A DNA stretch of 64,000 nt from positions 84,971 through 148,970 of the forward strand of contig JABFGJ010000009.1 in NCBI GenBank assembly GCA_013112545.1. Reading direction: 5' to 3'. Numbering within the stretch: position 1 is the first letter of the stretch; every line of letters begins with the position of its first letter. The translations under genes and the position numbers were made by a program. Below are positions 1-9,528 of the stretch, piece by piece. Below the pieces are notes generated by a model. It was not told the DNA's origin, made no database searches, and saw only the letters and a list, made by a program, of their open reading frames with translations. This DNA is from Bacteroidota bacterium (GTDB lineage Bacteria; Bacteroidota; Bacteroidia; Flavobacteriales_E; Vicingaceae).

Positions 1-1
1 T

Positions 2-58
2 GAATTAGCTAAGGGTAAAAAGTTGGAAAAAATATTAAGAAAATCGCCGAGCAGTTAG
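2..58 (+). CDS. C-terminal tail of an upstream gene (partial)
   Basis: An open frame entering from the left edge ends at TAG 56-58 and reads ...KKLEKILRKSPSS. Only 18 residues are visible, so the family cannot be named. It lies 52 bp before the metal ATPase on the same strand, so it could be a co-transcribed small regulator or metal protein, but this is a guess. Confidence 0.3.
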   Translation, partial: ELAKGKKLEKILRKSPSS

Positions 59-110
59 TTAATAAAATTTCACATATTACCCATAATTAGATAACTCACG
101 CAAATCAACT

Positions 111-2303
111 ATGAATAATTTACTAATAGAAATTGGAGAAAACCTGAACACTCAAGAAACTCAAAGGATTGAGCAAACATTGAGAAAAAAAACAGGCATT
201 AGCTTAGTTTCTATTTCTGATTCTGGTGAATTGCAGGTAGAGTGGGACGCTAATAAAATCACCAAGTCCGAGATTATTAAATCCATAAGTTTATTGGGAT
301 TAAACATTGCAGGTGTAAAAAGTGCCCAAGCGCACACTCATCAAGCAGATCATGAGCATGGCCATTCTTTTCTTCATATTTTAGGGGAGAACACTGAGCT
401 CTATTATGCCATTATTAGCGGAGCTTTTTGGATTTCTGGACTTGTTTTTTCTTTTACAGCAGCTCCAGATTATATTGCTACTTCACTTTTTGTTATTGGG
501 GCTATTTTTGGAGGGGTTTTTACATTTTCTTCCGCAGGAATTGGTCTATTAAGAGGGAAATTTGAAATCGATTTTCTTATGCTTTTTGCAGCAATCGGAG
601 CTGCGTTTTTAGGCAAATGGGGAGAAAGTGCACTGCTATTATTCTTGTTTAGCTTAGGTCATGCTCTAGAGGAATACGCCATGAAGCGAGCAAGGAAGTC
701 AATATCAGCGCTTTCAGACTTAGCACCACCAATGGCTCTGATAATGCAGAATGGAGAATTAAAAGAAGTCCACATTAAAGAACTTAAAGTGGGCGATATA
801 ATTGTGGTTAGGCCAAATACTAAAATTGCTGCAGATGGTGTTGTCATAAATGGGACTAGCCCAGTAAATCAAGCAGCGATAACAGGCGAAAGCATGCCTG
901 TTACAAAACACCCAAGTGCTACATGGCAAGAAGATTTAGAGATAAAAAAACTACGCCCAGAGCATCGAGTGTTTGCGGGAACAATTAATGGCAATGGAGC
1001 GCTAGAAATAAAAGTATTGAAAGAGGCAAAAGATAGTACTCTTGCTCGATTAATTTATTTAGTAAAAGAGGCTGAAACACAAAAGTCACCGACACAACAC
1101 CTTACAGATAAATTTGAAAAATACTATGTCCCTTCTGTTTTGGTTGTTGTCATCCTATTATTATTTGCATTTGTCATTGTCGAAGAATCTTTTCAAGAAA
1201 GCTTTTATCGAGCCATGTCTGTATTGATTGCTGCTTCTCCATGTGCATTAGCCATTTCAACACCAAGTGCAGTTTTAGCTGGAATTGCAAGAGCAGCACG
1301 CCAAGGAGTATTAATTAAAGGCGGCAGACCACTTGAAGATTTAGGAGGAATTAGTACCATTGCTTTTGATAAAACAGGGACATTAACCGAAGGCAGGCCA
1401 ACCTTAACACATGCTATTCCATTTGGAGACGTATCGAAAGTTCATTTATTAAAAGTTGCAGTAGCAGTTGAAGCATTAAGCGATCATCCTTTGGCAGCAG
1501 CAATTGTAGATGGAGGAAGAAAAGAATTAGGGGATATGGATATTCCAAATGCTGAAAATCTGAAAGCTTTAATTGCTAGAGGTATTCAAGCCGATTGGAA
1601 TGGTAGTCTTGTTCATATTGGAAACCGGAGACTTTTTGAAGAGTTAACGGGAGAACCGTTACTTGAGGAAATAGATCATAAAATGGCTGAACTAGAATCA
1701 GAAGGTCATACGGCTATGATTGTACATCAAGATGATAAATACTTGGGTATAATATCAGCAATGGATGTCGCAAGGCCTGAGGCTATTTCAACATTAGCTG
1801 CTTTGAAAAAAATAGGCATCAAGCGGATGGTTATGCTCACTGGCGACAATCAAAAAGTAGCAAATGCTATTGCTAAAAATATTGGAATAACAGATCCTAT
1901 GGGTAGTTTACTTCCAGAGGATAAGGTAAGCGCAATTGAACAACTAAAGGAACAAGGTGGAAGTGTAGCCATGGTTGGTGATGGGGTGAACGATGCACCG
2001 GCAATGGCAAAAAGCACTGTTGGTATTGCTATGGGGGCAGCAGGCTCTGATGTAGCATTAGAAACAGCCGATATTGCTCTGATGGCCGATAGGTTAGATA
2101 ACCTTCCTTTCGCTATTGGTTTGAGTAGAAAGGCAAATTTGATCATAAAACAAAACTTAATCATCAGTTTGGGCATGGTAGCTGTTTTAGTTCCTTTAAC
2201 CATGATGAGCACAATAGCAATAGGACCTGCTGTAGTTTTTCATGAAGGCTCAACCCTTGTTGTAGTTCTGAATGCTTTAAGGTTGTTAAAGTATAAAATG
2301 TAA
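111..2303 (+). CDS. P1B-4-type heavy-metal exporting ATPase (Co/Zn/Cd)
   Basis: Inner-membrane P-type ATPase of 730 aa that pumps divalent metal ions out of the cytoplasm using ATP. Visible signatures are the actuator loop ITGESMPV, the transmembrane SPC motif (residues 376-378) in place of CPC, the phosphorylation motif DKTGT (Asp420), the hinge motif MVGDGVND, and HEGS (His711) in the last membrane segment. SPC plus HEG(G/S) is the known P1B-4 pattern, associated with Co2+, Zn2+ or Cd2+. The first ~80 residues form a small ferredoxin-like domain without a CxxC, followed by a His-rich linker (HTHQADHEHGHS). The exact metal cannot be read from sequence. Confidence 0.93.
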   Translation: MNNLLIEIGENLNTQETQRIEQTLRKKTGISLVSISDSGELQVEWDANKITKSEIIKSISLLGLNIAGVKSAQAHTHQADHEHGHSFLHILGENTELYYAIISGAFWISGLVFSFTAAPDYIATSLFVIGAIFGGVFTFSSAGIGLLRGKFEIDFLMLFAAIGAAFLGKWGESALLLFLFSLGHALEEYAMKRARKSISALSDLAPPMALIMQNGELKEVHIKELKVGDIIVVRPNTKIAADGVVINGTSPVNQAAITGESMPVTKHPSATWQEDLEIKKLRPEHRVFAGTINGNGALEIKVLKEAKDSTLARLIYLVKEAETQKSPTQHLTDKFEKYYVPSVLVVVILLLFAFVIVEESFQESFYRAMSVLIAASPCALAISTPSAVLAGIARAARQGVLIKGGRPLEDLGGISTIAFDKTGTLTEGRPTLTHAIPFGDVSKVHLLKVAVAVEALSDHPLAAAIVDGGRKELGDMDIPNAENLKALIARGIQADWNGSLVHIGNRRLFEELTGEPLLEEIDHKMAELESEGHTAMIVHQDDKYLGIISAMDVARPEAISTLAALKKIGIKRMVMLTGDNQKVANAIAKNIGITDPMGSLLPEDKVSAIEQLKEQGGSVAMVGDGVNDAPAMAKSTVGIAMGAAGSDVALETADIALMADRLDNLPFAIGLSRKANLIIKQNLIISLGMVAVLVPLTMMSTIAIGPAVVFHEGSTLVVVLNALRLLKYKM

Positions 2304-2357
2304 TTAGAATAACCGATTGAATTAACAACATTTCAAATTAGTAGCTTTAACCTCAAT

Positions 2358-2603
2358 ATGAACTCAGACACAAAACAACAAAGTCAACATGAGATACTCA
2401 TGCAATTAGTGACTATGAAAATGCCTTTTGGCAAATATCAAGGTCGTTTGATTTGCGATTTACCTGAACACTACATCGTGTGGTACAGACAAAAAGGGTT
2501 TCCAAAAGGAAAGCTGGGTGTATTGATGGAAACAATATATGAAATCAAACTGAACGGGTTAGAAGATTTATTAATACCCTTAAAAAATAGAATCAGTAAG
2601 TAG
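2358..2603 (+). CDS. DUF3820 family protein
   Basis: Small cytoplasmic protein of 81 aa. The core MPFGKYQGRLICDLPEHYIV, a 'high-quality' FGKYxG motif followed by an LP(E)xYI(V)W segment, is typical of the DUF3820 family, which is widespread in Bacteroidota and of unknown function. It sits 54 bp after the ATPase on the same strand. Its last 11 bases overlap the convergent outer-membrane gene. Length is normal for the family. Confidence 0.85.
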   Translation: MNSDTKQQSQHEILMQLVTMKMPFGKYQGRLICDLPEHYIVWYRQKGFPKGKLGVLMETIYEIKLNGLEDLLIPLKNRISK

Positions 2604-3444
2604 TCTTTTGTTTTTTCCAAAGAATGCGAAGACCTATGCTATGATTGTAGCTATATGTGTTTAAAAATTCTGTTAAATTGGTTTGGGTATAATATAAGTT
2701 GTAATAAATATCAGCGATTATTTTTTCTGAAACACTAAATTTTAAGCCTAATCCTCCGCCAACACCATATCCTATACCACCTGGCTTTCTGTTAAAGTCA
2801 TTGTCAATAGGATGTTGAATCTCATATTCTATTTGATTGAGAATAAAGTAGTTTCTTTTCAATTTAACCCCATTTATATTGCCAAATAAAGCAAGATATG
2901 CATTTGTTTCATTTTCGTGAAAATAACTAATTTGCGTTCCCATATTTAAGTTAAATCGAGATTCCTCTCCATAAATAGGGAATTTTTCATAACGATAAGG
3001 CTCAAGTGTGTTGCTGTTTTGAGGATCTCTAATGGCAACAGTAAAATACTGTTCATACTTCAATTGAATTGAGTTAAATTCAATAAAAGCGGCAATTAAA
3101 TTTGAAAATTGGTAGCCTAGATGTATTCCCAATTCAGCTGTAGTTTTGTAACTTGATTCTATAGGGTACTCATCAATAGAGTATGGATGAACAAAGTAAT
3201 AGTCAAACGTTTGTTTTAAATCTTGTCTATTAAAAATGTAATTGATGCCATAATTAGTAACACGAGGTGAACCTGAATATAGAATAGCTGTATTATTATT
3301 AGCAAAAAAAGCACCTACATTAATACCAATTGAGAAACGAGAAGCGGAAGTGTCCTCTATTTCATATTCGTAATCATCTTGTGCGAGTATTGATGTATTA
3401 AAAAATAAAAAACTAAGAAATATAAAAAGAAGTTTTGAGCGCAT
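2593..3444 (-). CDS. Outer-membrane beta-barrel protein
   Basis: 283-aa protein with a clear signal peptide (KLLFIFLSFLFFNTSILAQ, cleavage after Ala-Gln near residue 22). The rest alternates polar and aromatic residues, has repeated GxxxG/GVGGGLGLKF strands, and ends in a strand-like IGLRILWKK segment, as in eight-stranded PorT-like or OmpA-like barrels. It probably sits in the outer membrane. No catalytic motif is seen and no specific substrate can be assigned. It is convergent with, and overlaps by 11 bp, the DUF3820 gene, with no obvious terminator between them. Confidence 0.75.
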   Translation of the reverse strand: MRSKLLFIFLSFLFFNTSILAQDDYEYEIEDTSASRFSIGINVGAFFANNNTAILYSGSPRVTNYGINYIFNRQDLKQTFDYYFVHPYSIDEYPIESSYKTTAELGIHLGYQFSNLIAAFIEFNSIQLKYEQYFTVAIRDPQNSNTLEPYRYEKFPIYGEESRFNLNMGTQISYFHENETNAYLALFGNINGVKLKRNYFILNQIEYEIQHPIDNDFNRKPGGIGYGVGGGLGLKFSVSEKIIADIYYNLYYTQTNLTEFLNTYSYNHSIGLRILWKKQKTTY

Positions 3445-3766
3445 TTCATTTTATTAATTGAACAAGGTTACTATTTTTTTAGATTACAGCTATCCTAAAC
3501 AATCAGATTAACAAACTAAAACACTGATTAAATCTATTGATAATTTCTATTTTGATGATTACAGATAAGAAAAGTAGTTTTATATTTTTTGCTTCCTATT
3601 AATAGGATGACTAGCCCAAATAGTAAAATAAAATCCAATAGGGTATCATAATTAAATTTAATCGAATGATAATGATTAGAAAATTTTCTTTGTTATAACT
3701 GATACTTATCATTTTGTTTAGACTAGCTAAACTATAAATTTGAACATCATTTTTAAACAAGTTAAG
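3445..3766. other. Intergenic region, divergent promoters expected
   Basis: 322 bases of very AT-rich sequence between the divergent barrel and CoA-transferase genes. It must carry both promoters, but no convincing paired -33/-7 Bacteroidota motif was found. No RNA gene or repeat was recognised. Confidence 0.4.
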
Positions 3767-5032
3767 ATGTACAAAACAATCAGTGCTGAAGAAGCTGTAA
3801 AAGTTATTAAATCAAATGATAGGGTATATATACAAGCTGCAGCTGCGGCTCCACAAGCATTAATGAATGCCATGACCGAAAGGCATGAGGAATTAAGAAA
3901 CGTAGAAGTTTGCCATTTACATGTAGAAGGAGACACTCGATATGCAGACCCAAAATACAAAGACAGTTTTCATGTCAATTCATTTTTTATTGGCAAAAAT
4001 GTAAGACACACTTTACAAGCTGGAAATGGATCTTATACACCGGTTTTTCTAAGCGAATTGCCTTTGCTTTTTAAACGCAATATTTTACCTGTAGATGTTG
4101 CTTTAATTCAAGTTTCACCTCCCGACAAACACGGTTATTGTTCTTTGGGAGTGTCGGTAGAAGCGACCTTAGCAGCTATAGAAAATGCCAAACATGTAAT
4201 TGCGCAAATAAACAATCAAATGCCTCGTGTTCATGGTGATGGAATTATTCATGTTTCAGAATTAAATAGCTTAGTTGAAGTGGATAGTCCATTACCAGAA
4301 CACCTAATGGCTGAACCCACAGTAATTGAAAATAAAATCGGAGACTTTATTGCCGAATTAATCGAAGATAGAAGCACTTTGCAAATGGGTATTGGAAATA
4401 TTCCGAATGCCGTTTTGGCACGACTTGGTAACCATAAAGACCTTGGTTTGCATACAGAAATGTTCTCTGATGGAGTAATTGATTTGATTTTAAAAGATGT
4501 AATTAATGGGAATTATAAAAAAATAAATAGAGGTAGAGCTTTGACAACCTTCTTGTTAGGTAGTAAGCGTTTATACGATTATGTTGATGATAATCCATTT
4601 ATAGAAATGAAATCTTGCGATTATGTTAACGAGGTCAGTAATATAAAATTAAACCCCAAAATGGTAGCCATCAACTCAGCCATTCAAGTTGACTTATCGG
4701 GTCAGGTTTGTGCTGATTCTATTGGAACAAGAATGTATAGTGGAGTAGGAGGCCAAATGGATTTTATAAGAGGCGCTAGTTTAAGTAAAGGTGGCAAGGC
4801 TTTTATTGCAATGCCTTCAACAACAAAATCTGGAATTAGTAGAATCGTTCCTTTTCTTAATTTAGGTGCAGGTGTGGTAACAACTAGAGCGCATGTGCAA
4901 TATATCGTAACAGAATATGGAGTTGCAGATTTATATGGCAAAACAATAAAGCAAAGACAAAAAGCTTTGTTGCAAATTGCACATCCTGATCATCAAGAAA
5001 AATTAGAAAATGCGTATTTTGAATTGACTTAA
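3767..5032 (+). CDS. Acetyl-CoA hydrolase/transferase family protein (4-hydroxybutyrate CoA-transferase-like)
   Basis: 421-aa class I CoA-transferase or hydrolase that moves CoA between short-chain acyl groups in the cytoplasm. The N-terminal domain carries the 'SPPDKHGYCSLG' block. The second domain carries GLHTEMFSDGVIDL, whose Glu231 is the expected nucleophile forming the glutamyl-CoA thioester. The C-terminal block GGQMDFIRGA...SRIVP...YIVTEYGVADL is the conserved acetyl-CoA hydrolase C-domain. A longer frame from a TTG at 3740 exists, but ATG 3767 starts where the family starts (MYKTISAEEAV). Single-gene unit; the acyl substrate is not determinable. Confidence 0.9.
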   Translation: MYKTISAEEAVKVIKSNDRVYIQAAAAAPQALMNAMTERHEELRNVEVCHLHVEGDTRYADPKYKDSFHVNSFFIGKNVRHTLQAGNGSYTPVFLSELPLLFKRNILPVDVALIQVSPPDKHGYCSLGVSVEATLAAIENAKHVIAQINNQMPRVHGDGIIHVSELNSLVEVDSPLPEHLMAEPTVIENKIGDFIAELIEDRSTLQMGIGNIPNAVLARLGNHKDLGLHTEMFSDGVIDLILKDVINGNYKKINRGRALTTFLLGSKRLYDYVDDNPFIEMKSCDYVNEVSNIKLNPKMVAINSAIQVDLSGQVCADSIGTRMYSGVGGQMDFIRGASLSKGGKAFIAMPSTTKSGISRIVPFLNLGAGVVTTRAHVQYIVTEYGVADLYGKTIKQRQKALLQIAHPDHQEKLENAYFELT

Positions 5033-5059
5033 TTCAAAATAATCCTTTAATCAAGGGTC

Positions 5060-6550
5060 TTATTTTTGTTTTATTTCAATATTTAAGACTTCTATTGCTC
5101 TGTCCATTGGAATTGCAAAGCCAATTCCCTCAACATCTTTGTGAGCAATCTTTTCTTGAATTATTCCAATAATTTCTCCTTTCTCATTTAGTAGTGGCCC
5201 ACCGCTATTTCCTGGACTTACAGCAACATCGGTTTGTAAAAAGATATTGTTGTCGCGCTTTCTTTTTCCACTTAATATTCCTTTTGCTACACTTTGACCT
5301 AACTCTAATTCATAAGGAGTTCCAATAGTTAAAACATTAATACCTATATTGTTACCATCGGTTGTATTAATTGGTAATGCTTGATAACCTTCGCCAGTTA
5401 TATCAATGATTGCAATATCGTTTGGAAAATCATAAGCTATCAATTTAGCTTGTAATTTCATGCCATTCGAAAATTTCACCTCTATTTTTTGGGCTCCATC
5501 TACAACATGATAAGCTGTCAATACATATCCTTTGTCGTTAATAATAACTCCACTACCATGTCCGCCATCTCCTGATATAATAGTAACACAAGACGAATTA
5601 GCATATTGAATCATTTTGCTTAAGTCTTCAAAGGCAGGATTTGTTATCTCATCTAGAACTATACTCTTTTTAGTACTATCATCCTTGTTGATTAATAAAC
5701 CTGAAACATCATCACTTTTACTCACCATGTTTATGAATTCTGGGTCATGAAATAATTGAGAAATTCCTAATTCAAAAGTTGGCATTATGGTAGCAATAAA
5801 ATAATACATTCCTTGTCTATATTTGTAAATAGGCTCAGTAAGCTTTTTAAGGGCAACTTTCCCAGTTGATCGATCAAAAACTTGCCACTCTAATTTCATT
5901 TTTGTAATCCCGACCGCATTTTGACCAAACACCACATACTTTTTATGTATTTCATATATATTGGTTTCGATATCAATTAACCGAACTCCGATTACATACC
6001 TTGGTCTTCTCTTGAAGTTTTTATCTGGGTCAGAAAATAATTTCTTGTTTTCTGTGAATGGGTTTTGAATTCCTGCTTCTTGAAGGTAATCATAGAATTT
6101 TTTGGCAAATGTTTCTTCATCAGGTATAGAAGCCGATTTCCATATGATATCTTCATTATCTTTTTTTAGACTTTTCTTATGTCCAATAATTTTATTGTTT
6201 TCAACATCAGATATAAAACGGTCAAATACAACCATAACACTATTACTATCAAATTCTATCTTAGGGATAGCTGGGGTTAATGTTGCTTTTATAATTTTAG
6301 GAATTCTTTTTGGCCTTTCGATTAATGAATCTTTTAATACTTCATATCCATCTACTTTAAGCTCTATTAAAATTTTATCGTCAATTGCTTCTTTCCAATT
6401 GAATTTAACCTTACAAGGTGCTTGACACTTAAAAACTCCATTCATGTATATATTAGCGGAATCTGGGGTAGAAGAATAAGTGTAATAGTACTGTGAATAC
6501 ACATTCTGGCAAAAGAAAATGATAATTAATAGTAAAAAGGTATTTTTCAT
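5060..6550 (-). CDS. S1C-family serine protease with N-terminal PEGA-like domain
   Basis: 496-aa secreted protein. A signal peptide (residues 1-19) is followed by a short PEGA-like beta domain (SSTPDSANIYMNGVFKCQAPCKV), a long family-specific middle part, and a C-terminal trypsin-like domain. The catalytic triad is visible: His348 (TAYHVVDG), Asp378 (NDIAIID) and Ser449 (PGNSGGPL). No PDZ domain follows, unlike DegP/HtrA. It probably acts in the periplasm on misfolded or surface proteins. It is the last gene of the envelope operon, 3 bp downstream of the GT9 gene. Confidence 0.88.
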   Translation of the reverse strand: MKNTFLLLIIIFFCQNVYSQYYYTYSSTPDSANIYMNGVFKCQAPCKVKFNWKEAIDDKILIELKVDGYEVLKDSLIERPKRIPKIIKATLTPAIPKIEFDSNSVMVVFDRFISDVENNKIIGHKKSLKKDNEDIIWKSASIPDEETFAKKFYDYLQEAGIQNPFTENKKLFSDPDKNFKRRPRYVIGVRLIDIETNIYEIHKKYVVFGQNAVGITKMKLEWQVFDRSTGKVALKKLTEPIYKYRQGMYYFIATIMPTFELGISQLFHDPEFINMVSKSDDVSGLLINKDDSTKKSIVLDEITNPAFEDLSKMIQYANSSCVTIISGDGGHGSGVIINDKGYVLTAYHVVDGAQKIEVKFSNGMKLQAKLIAYDFPNDIAIIDITGEGYQALPINTTDGNNIGINVLTIGTPYELELGQSVAKGILSGKRKRDNNIFLQTDVAVSPGNSGGPLLNEKGEIIGIIQEKIAHKDVEGIGFAIPMDRAIEVLNIEIKQK

Positions 6551-6553
6551 TTA

Positions 6554-7531
6554 TTATGGTTTATCAAATTTATTAATATCAATAGAGTGGGCGCAATCGA
6601 AATGACCTAGTGGACATTCGTGTTTTCCATGTAATCCGCATGGTCGGCAAGGTAAATCCAATTCACTCTCAATTATTTTTGAATGAATGCTAAGTGGCCC
6701 AAAACCAAAATGTGGTACTGTTGAACAATAGACTACATTAATTGGCGCATTTAGTGCTGAGGCAAGATGTAAAGGAGCAGTTTCATTAACATAATTCATT
6801 TTTGCTTTTGCCATCAATGCAGCGCTTGCTAAGATGCTCAGTTTTCCAGCTAGATTGTTTATGTTTTTTCTTTCAGTGTGTAATCTAATTTCTTCACACT
6901 CTTCATAATCATCTTTACTTCCTAGTAAATAAATTATCCAATTATCATTAAACGAAAGAATTAGTTCAATCCATTTGACTTGAGGGAATTGTTTAGTTCC
7001 CCAATTAGAAATAGGAGCAATACACACATAAGGAAACTCTTGAAACTTAGCAATAGCAGCAATATCAGAACTTCGAGGATAAAGCTTTGGTGCTACGTAT
7101 TTTTTATCAGTTAAATCATTTATTAATGCAAGATTTCTGCTTGTCTCATGTGAACCATTAATTCGATAAATAACTTTTTTATCGAAAAATATTGAAAATG
7201 GATTTTTAGAAAAGCCTCTTAATATTTTGCCTTTTGAAAGAACAGTTATAAGTCCTGAGACGAAGTTTCGTTGTGTATTTATTACAATGTCATAATTCTT
7301 TTTTCTAAAGATTAAGATTAACCGAATTAGATTTTTGTATTTATTCGTAAATCTTTTCCATACATAAAGTTGATTTAACTTGGGGTGCCCCATTAAAATC
7401 TCTTGATTACCTTGATTGACAAGGAAATCGATTTTAGTCTCTGGAAAATGTTGCGCTATTTTTTCTATCAGCGGTGTTGTAAGCACAACATTACTTATTG
7501 TAGAAGTTTGTATGATTAAGATTCTTTTCAT
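6554..7531 (-). CDS. Glycosyltransferase family 9 (heptosyltransferase-like)
   Basis: 325-aa GT-B glycosyltransferase resembling ADP-heptose:LPS heptosyltransferases. It starts with the family's N-terminal strand (RILIIQTSTISNVVLTTPLI). The C-terminal nucleotide-sugar region contains CIAPISNWGTKQFPQVKW and the family motif with a conserved Thr (NYVNETAPLHLASAL). Several Cys near the end (PCRPCGLHGKHECPLGHFDC) match the C-terminal Cys-rich tail often seen in these enzymes. It likely adds a core sugar to lipopolysaccharide. It lies 4 bp after dapD and 3 bp before the protease, so it is operonic. Confidence 0.87.
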   Translation of the reverse strand: MKRILIIQTSTISNVVLTTPLIEKIAQHFPETKIDFLVNQGNQEILMGHPKLNQLYVWKRFTNKYKNLIRLILIFRKKNYDIVINTQRNFVSGLITVLSKGKILRGFSKNPFSIFFDKKVIYRINGSHETSRNLALINDLTDKKYVAPKLYPRSSDIAAIAKFQEFPYVCIAPISNWGTKQFPQVKWIELILSFNDNWIIYLLGSKDDYEECEEIRLHTERKNINNLAGKLSILASAALMAKAKMNYVNETAPLHLASALNAPINVVYCSTVPHFGFGPLSIHSKIIESELDLPCRPCGLHGKHECPLGHFDCAHSIDINKFDKP

Positions 7532-7535
7532 TGGC

Positions 7536-8363
7536 TTAAACTGCTACTTCAAAATCACGCAAAACTTGATTTAAAGACGTTTTTTTGTCTGTGCTTTCTT
7601 TACGTTTTCCAATTATCAGGGCACAAGGTACTTGAAAATCACCGGCTTTAAAAGACTTGGTATATGAACCAGGTATTACCACCGATCTTGAAGGTACAAA
7701 CCCTTTGTATTCAACTGGTTTGTCACCACTTACATCTATTATTTTAGTTGACTTAGTAAGCACAACATTTGCTCCTAAAACAGCTTCTTTTTCTATGTGA
7801 ACCCCTTCAACAACAACACATCTCGATCCAATAAAGCAATTATCTTCAATAATGACAGGCGAAGCTTGAAGTGGCTCTAATACACCACCAATTCCAACGC
7901 CGCCACTTAGGTGCACATTTTTTCCTATTTGCGCACAAGAACCAACTGTAGCCCATGTGTCAACCATTGTGCCTTCATCTACATATGCTCCAATGTTTAC
8001 ATAAGAAGGCATTAAAATAACTCCTTTTGCTACAAAAGATCCATAACGAGCTATAGCGTGAGGTACAACACGAACTCCTTTTTTTGCATAATTAGATTTT
8101 AAGGCCATTTTATCGTGAAATTCGAATGGACCTATTTCTATGGTCTCCATTTTCCTAATTGGAAAGTATAAAACAACAGCCTTCTTTACCCACTCGTTTA
8201 CTTGCCATCCAGAATTTAAAGGCTCAGCACACCTTAATTTCCCTTCATCTATCAATGCTAAAACCTCTTCTATAGCGGCTTTGTGTGATGCAACTTCCAG
8301 CAGAGATCTATCATTCCATGCCAACTCGATTTGTTCCTGAAGTTCCTTTAATTTATGTTCCAT
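7536..8363 (-). CDS. dapD: 2,3,4,5-tetrahydropyridine-2,6-dicarboxylate N-succinyltransferase
   Basis: 275-aa left-handed beta-helix acyltransferase of the succinylase branch of lysine/diaminopimelate synthesis; it moves succinyl from succinyl-CoA to tetrahydrodipicolinate in the cytoplasm. The hexapeptide-repeat region is plain (VNIGAYVDEGTMVDTWATVG, then GSRCVVVEGVHI). The N-terminal part (LNSGWQVNEWVKKAVVLYF) is diagnostic of DapD. Length is normal. It overlaps the GT4 gene by 11 bp and is embedded among glycosyltransferases, so peptidoglycan precursor supply may be transcribed with surface-sugar genes. Confidence 0.96.
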   Translation of the reverse strand: MEHKLKELQEQIELAWNDRSLLEVASHKAAIEEVLALIDEGKLRCAEPLNSGWQVNEWVKKAVVLYFPIRKMETIEIGPFEFHDKMALKSNYAKKGVRVVPHAIARYGSFVAKGVILMPSYVNIGAYVDEGTMVDTWATVGSCAQIGKNVHLSGGVGIGGVLEPLQASPVIIEDNCFIGSRCVVVEGVHIEKEAVLGANVVLTKSTKIIDVSGDKPVEYKGFVPSRSVVIPGSYTKSFKAGDFQVPCALIIGKRKESTDKKTSLNQVLRDFEVAV

Positions 8364-9528
8364 GATTTAAAAAAATTGAGTTTAATGTTTTGGTGCTATT
8401 TTCCCAATTGTAATTCTTAGTGATAAATAGTTTTCCGTTTTTAGCAATTTTATTTGCAAAATTTTGATTGTCTATGAGTTTTACAATTTGTTCTTTATAT
8501 TCTATTGGTTTATCACCAATTAATATGCTTTCACCGTCTATTGCTTGCAAAGCGTTGTTAGCTAATGGAGATGTAATGCAAGGAATGTTCATTGACATAG
8601 CCTCCAATAGCTTATTTTGTAGCCCAGTTCCTATTTGCATCGGAGCTATAAAAATTTTTGTTTTAGCATAGTATTCCCGCATGTCGTCAACCCAACCTGT
8701 CACCTTAATTCTGTCACTTGCCAATTTTTGAACTGATTGACTTGGATTAGCACCTGCAATTACCAATCTAACATTAGGATGTGTTTTCCAAACTAGAGGT
8801 AAAATTTTATCAACTAAAAATGAAACTCCATCAATATTAGGAGGGTAGGACATGTTTCCAGTAAAAAGTAATTCAAATTCGGGACTTAGGTTTTGAGGTT
8901 TAAAATATTCTTCATTAACTCCGTTTCTTACAATCTCTATTTCGTTATTTTTTGCATGAACTATTAATTCTCGATCTTGCTCAGATATGATAATTTTATG
9001 ATTAAAACTTGAAAAAATAAAATGCTCATAGCGTTTCAATCTTGTTGATTCTATGCGTACAAACGGTTTTAGGTAAAAAGAAGCTTTGTCTATTCTTCTC
9101 TCCATGCCTTGGCTTAAAGCATCCATATAATCAAGCGTTTTAGGACAGTGCTTGTAGTCTTTTACGTATTCTGCAACCCTAATTAATTGACAAAACAAAT
9201 GCTCAATGTTCTTGTTCTTGAAAAAGTTATGAATCTGCTTTTTAGCTTTTCTATTATAAAAGTATGCTACTTGCATGGGCAACTTACTTAGAAACAAACT
9301 AAAAGCTAAATTGATAAGGATTGATATTTTAGAAAGCTTAAACACCTTAATTTCTTTACAATAAGGCTCTAATTGCTTTAAGCTATATTCATCTACATTG
9401 CCCACGTTGATTGTGCACAAATAAATTTCATGTGTTTTAGACAACTCTTGAATTTGATAAAAGGCTCTTAATTTATCTCCTTTCTCTAGAGGATATGGAA
9501 ATCTAGATAATACTATTCCTAACCTCAT
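8353..9528 (-). CDS. Glycosyltransferase family 4 (sugar transferase)
   Basis: 391-aa GT-B enzyme. The N-terminal half is an acceptor-binding domain (RFPYPLEKGDKLRAFYQI). The C-terminal half has the GT1/GT4 signatures LLFTGNMSYPPNIDG, VRLVIAGANP, VTGWVDDM and the E(X7)E-like region PMQIGTGLQNKLLEAMSM. The layout resembles the TIGR03087 sugar transferases of exopolysaccharide clusters. It probably transfers a hexose to a surface glycan. Start ATG overlaps the lptF-like stop by 4 bp (9525-9528), and its end overlaps dapD by 11 bp, indicating translational coupling. Confidence 0.88.
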   Translation of the reverse strand: MRLGIVLSRFPYPLEKGDKLRAFYQIQELSKTHEIYLCTINVGNVDEYSLKQLEPYCKEIKVFKLSKISILINLAFSLFLSKLPMQVAYFYNRKAKKQIHNFFKNKNIEHLFCQLIRVAEYVKDYKHCPKTLDYMDALSQGMERRIDKASFYLKPFVRIESTRLKRYEHFIFSSFNHKIIISEQDRELIVHAKNNEIEIVRNGVNEEYFKPQNLSPEFELLFTGNMSYPPNIDGVSFLVDKILPLVWKTHPNVRLVIAGANPSQSVQKLASDRIKVTGWVDDMREYYAKTKIFIAPMQIGTGLQNKLLEAMSMNIPCITSPLANNALQAIDGESILIGDKPIEYKEQIVKLIDNQNFANKIAKNGKLFITKNYNWENSTKTLNSIFLNHGT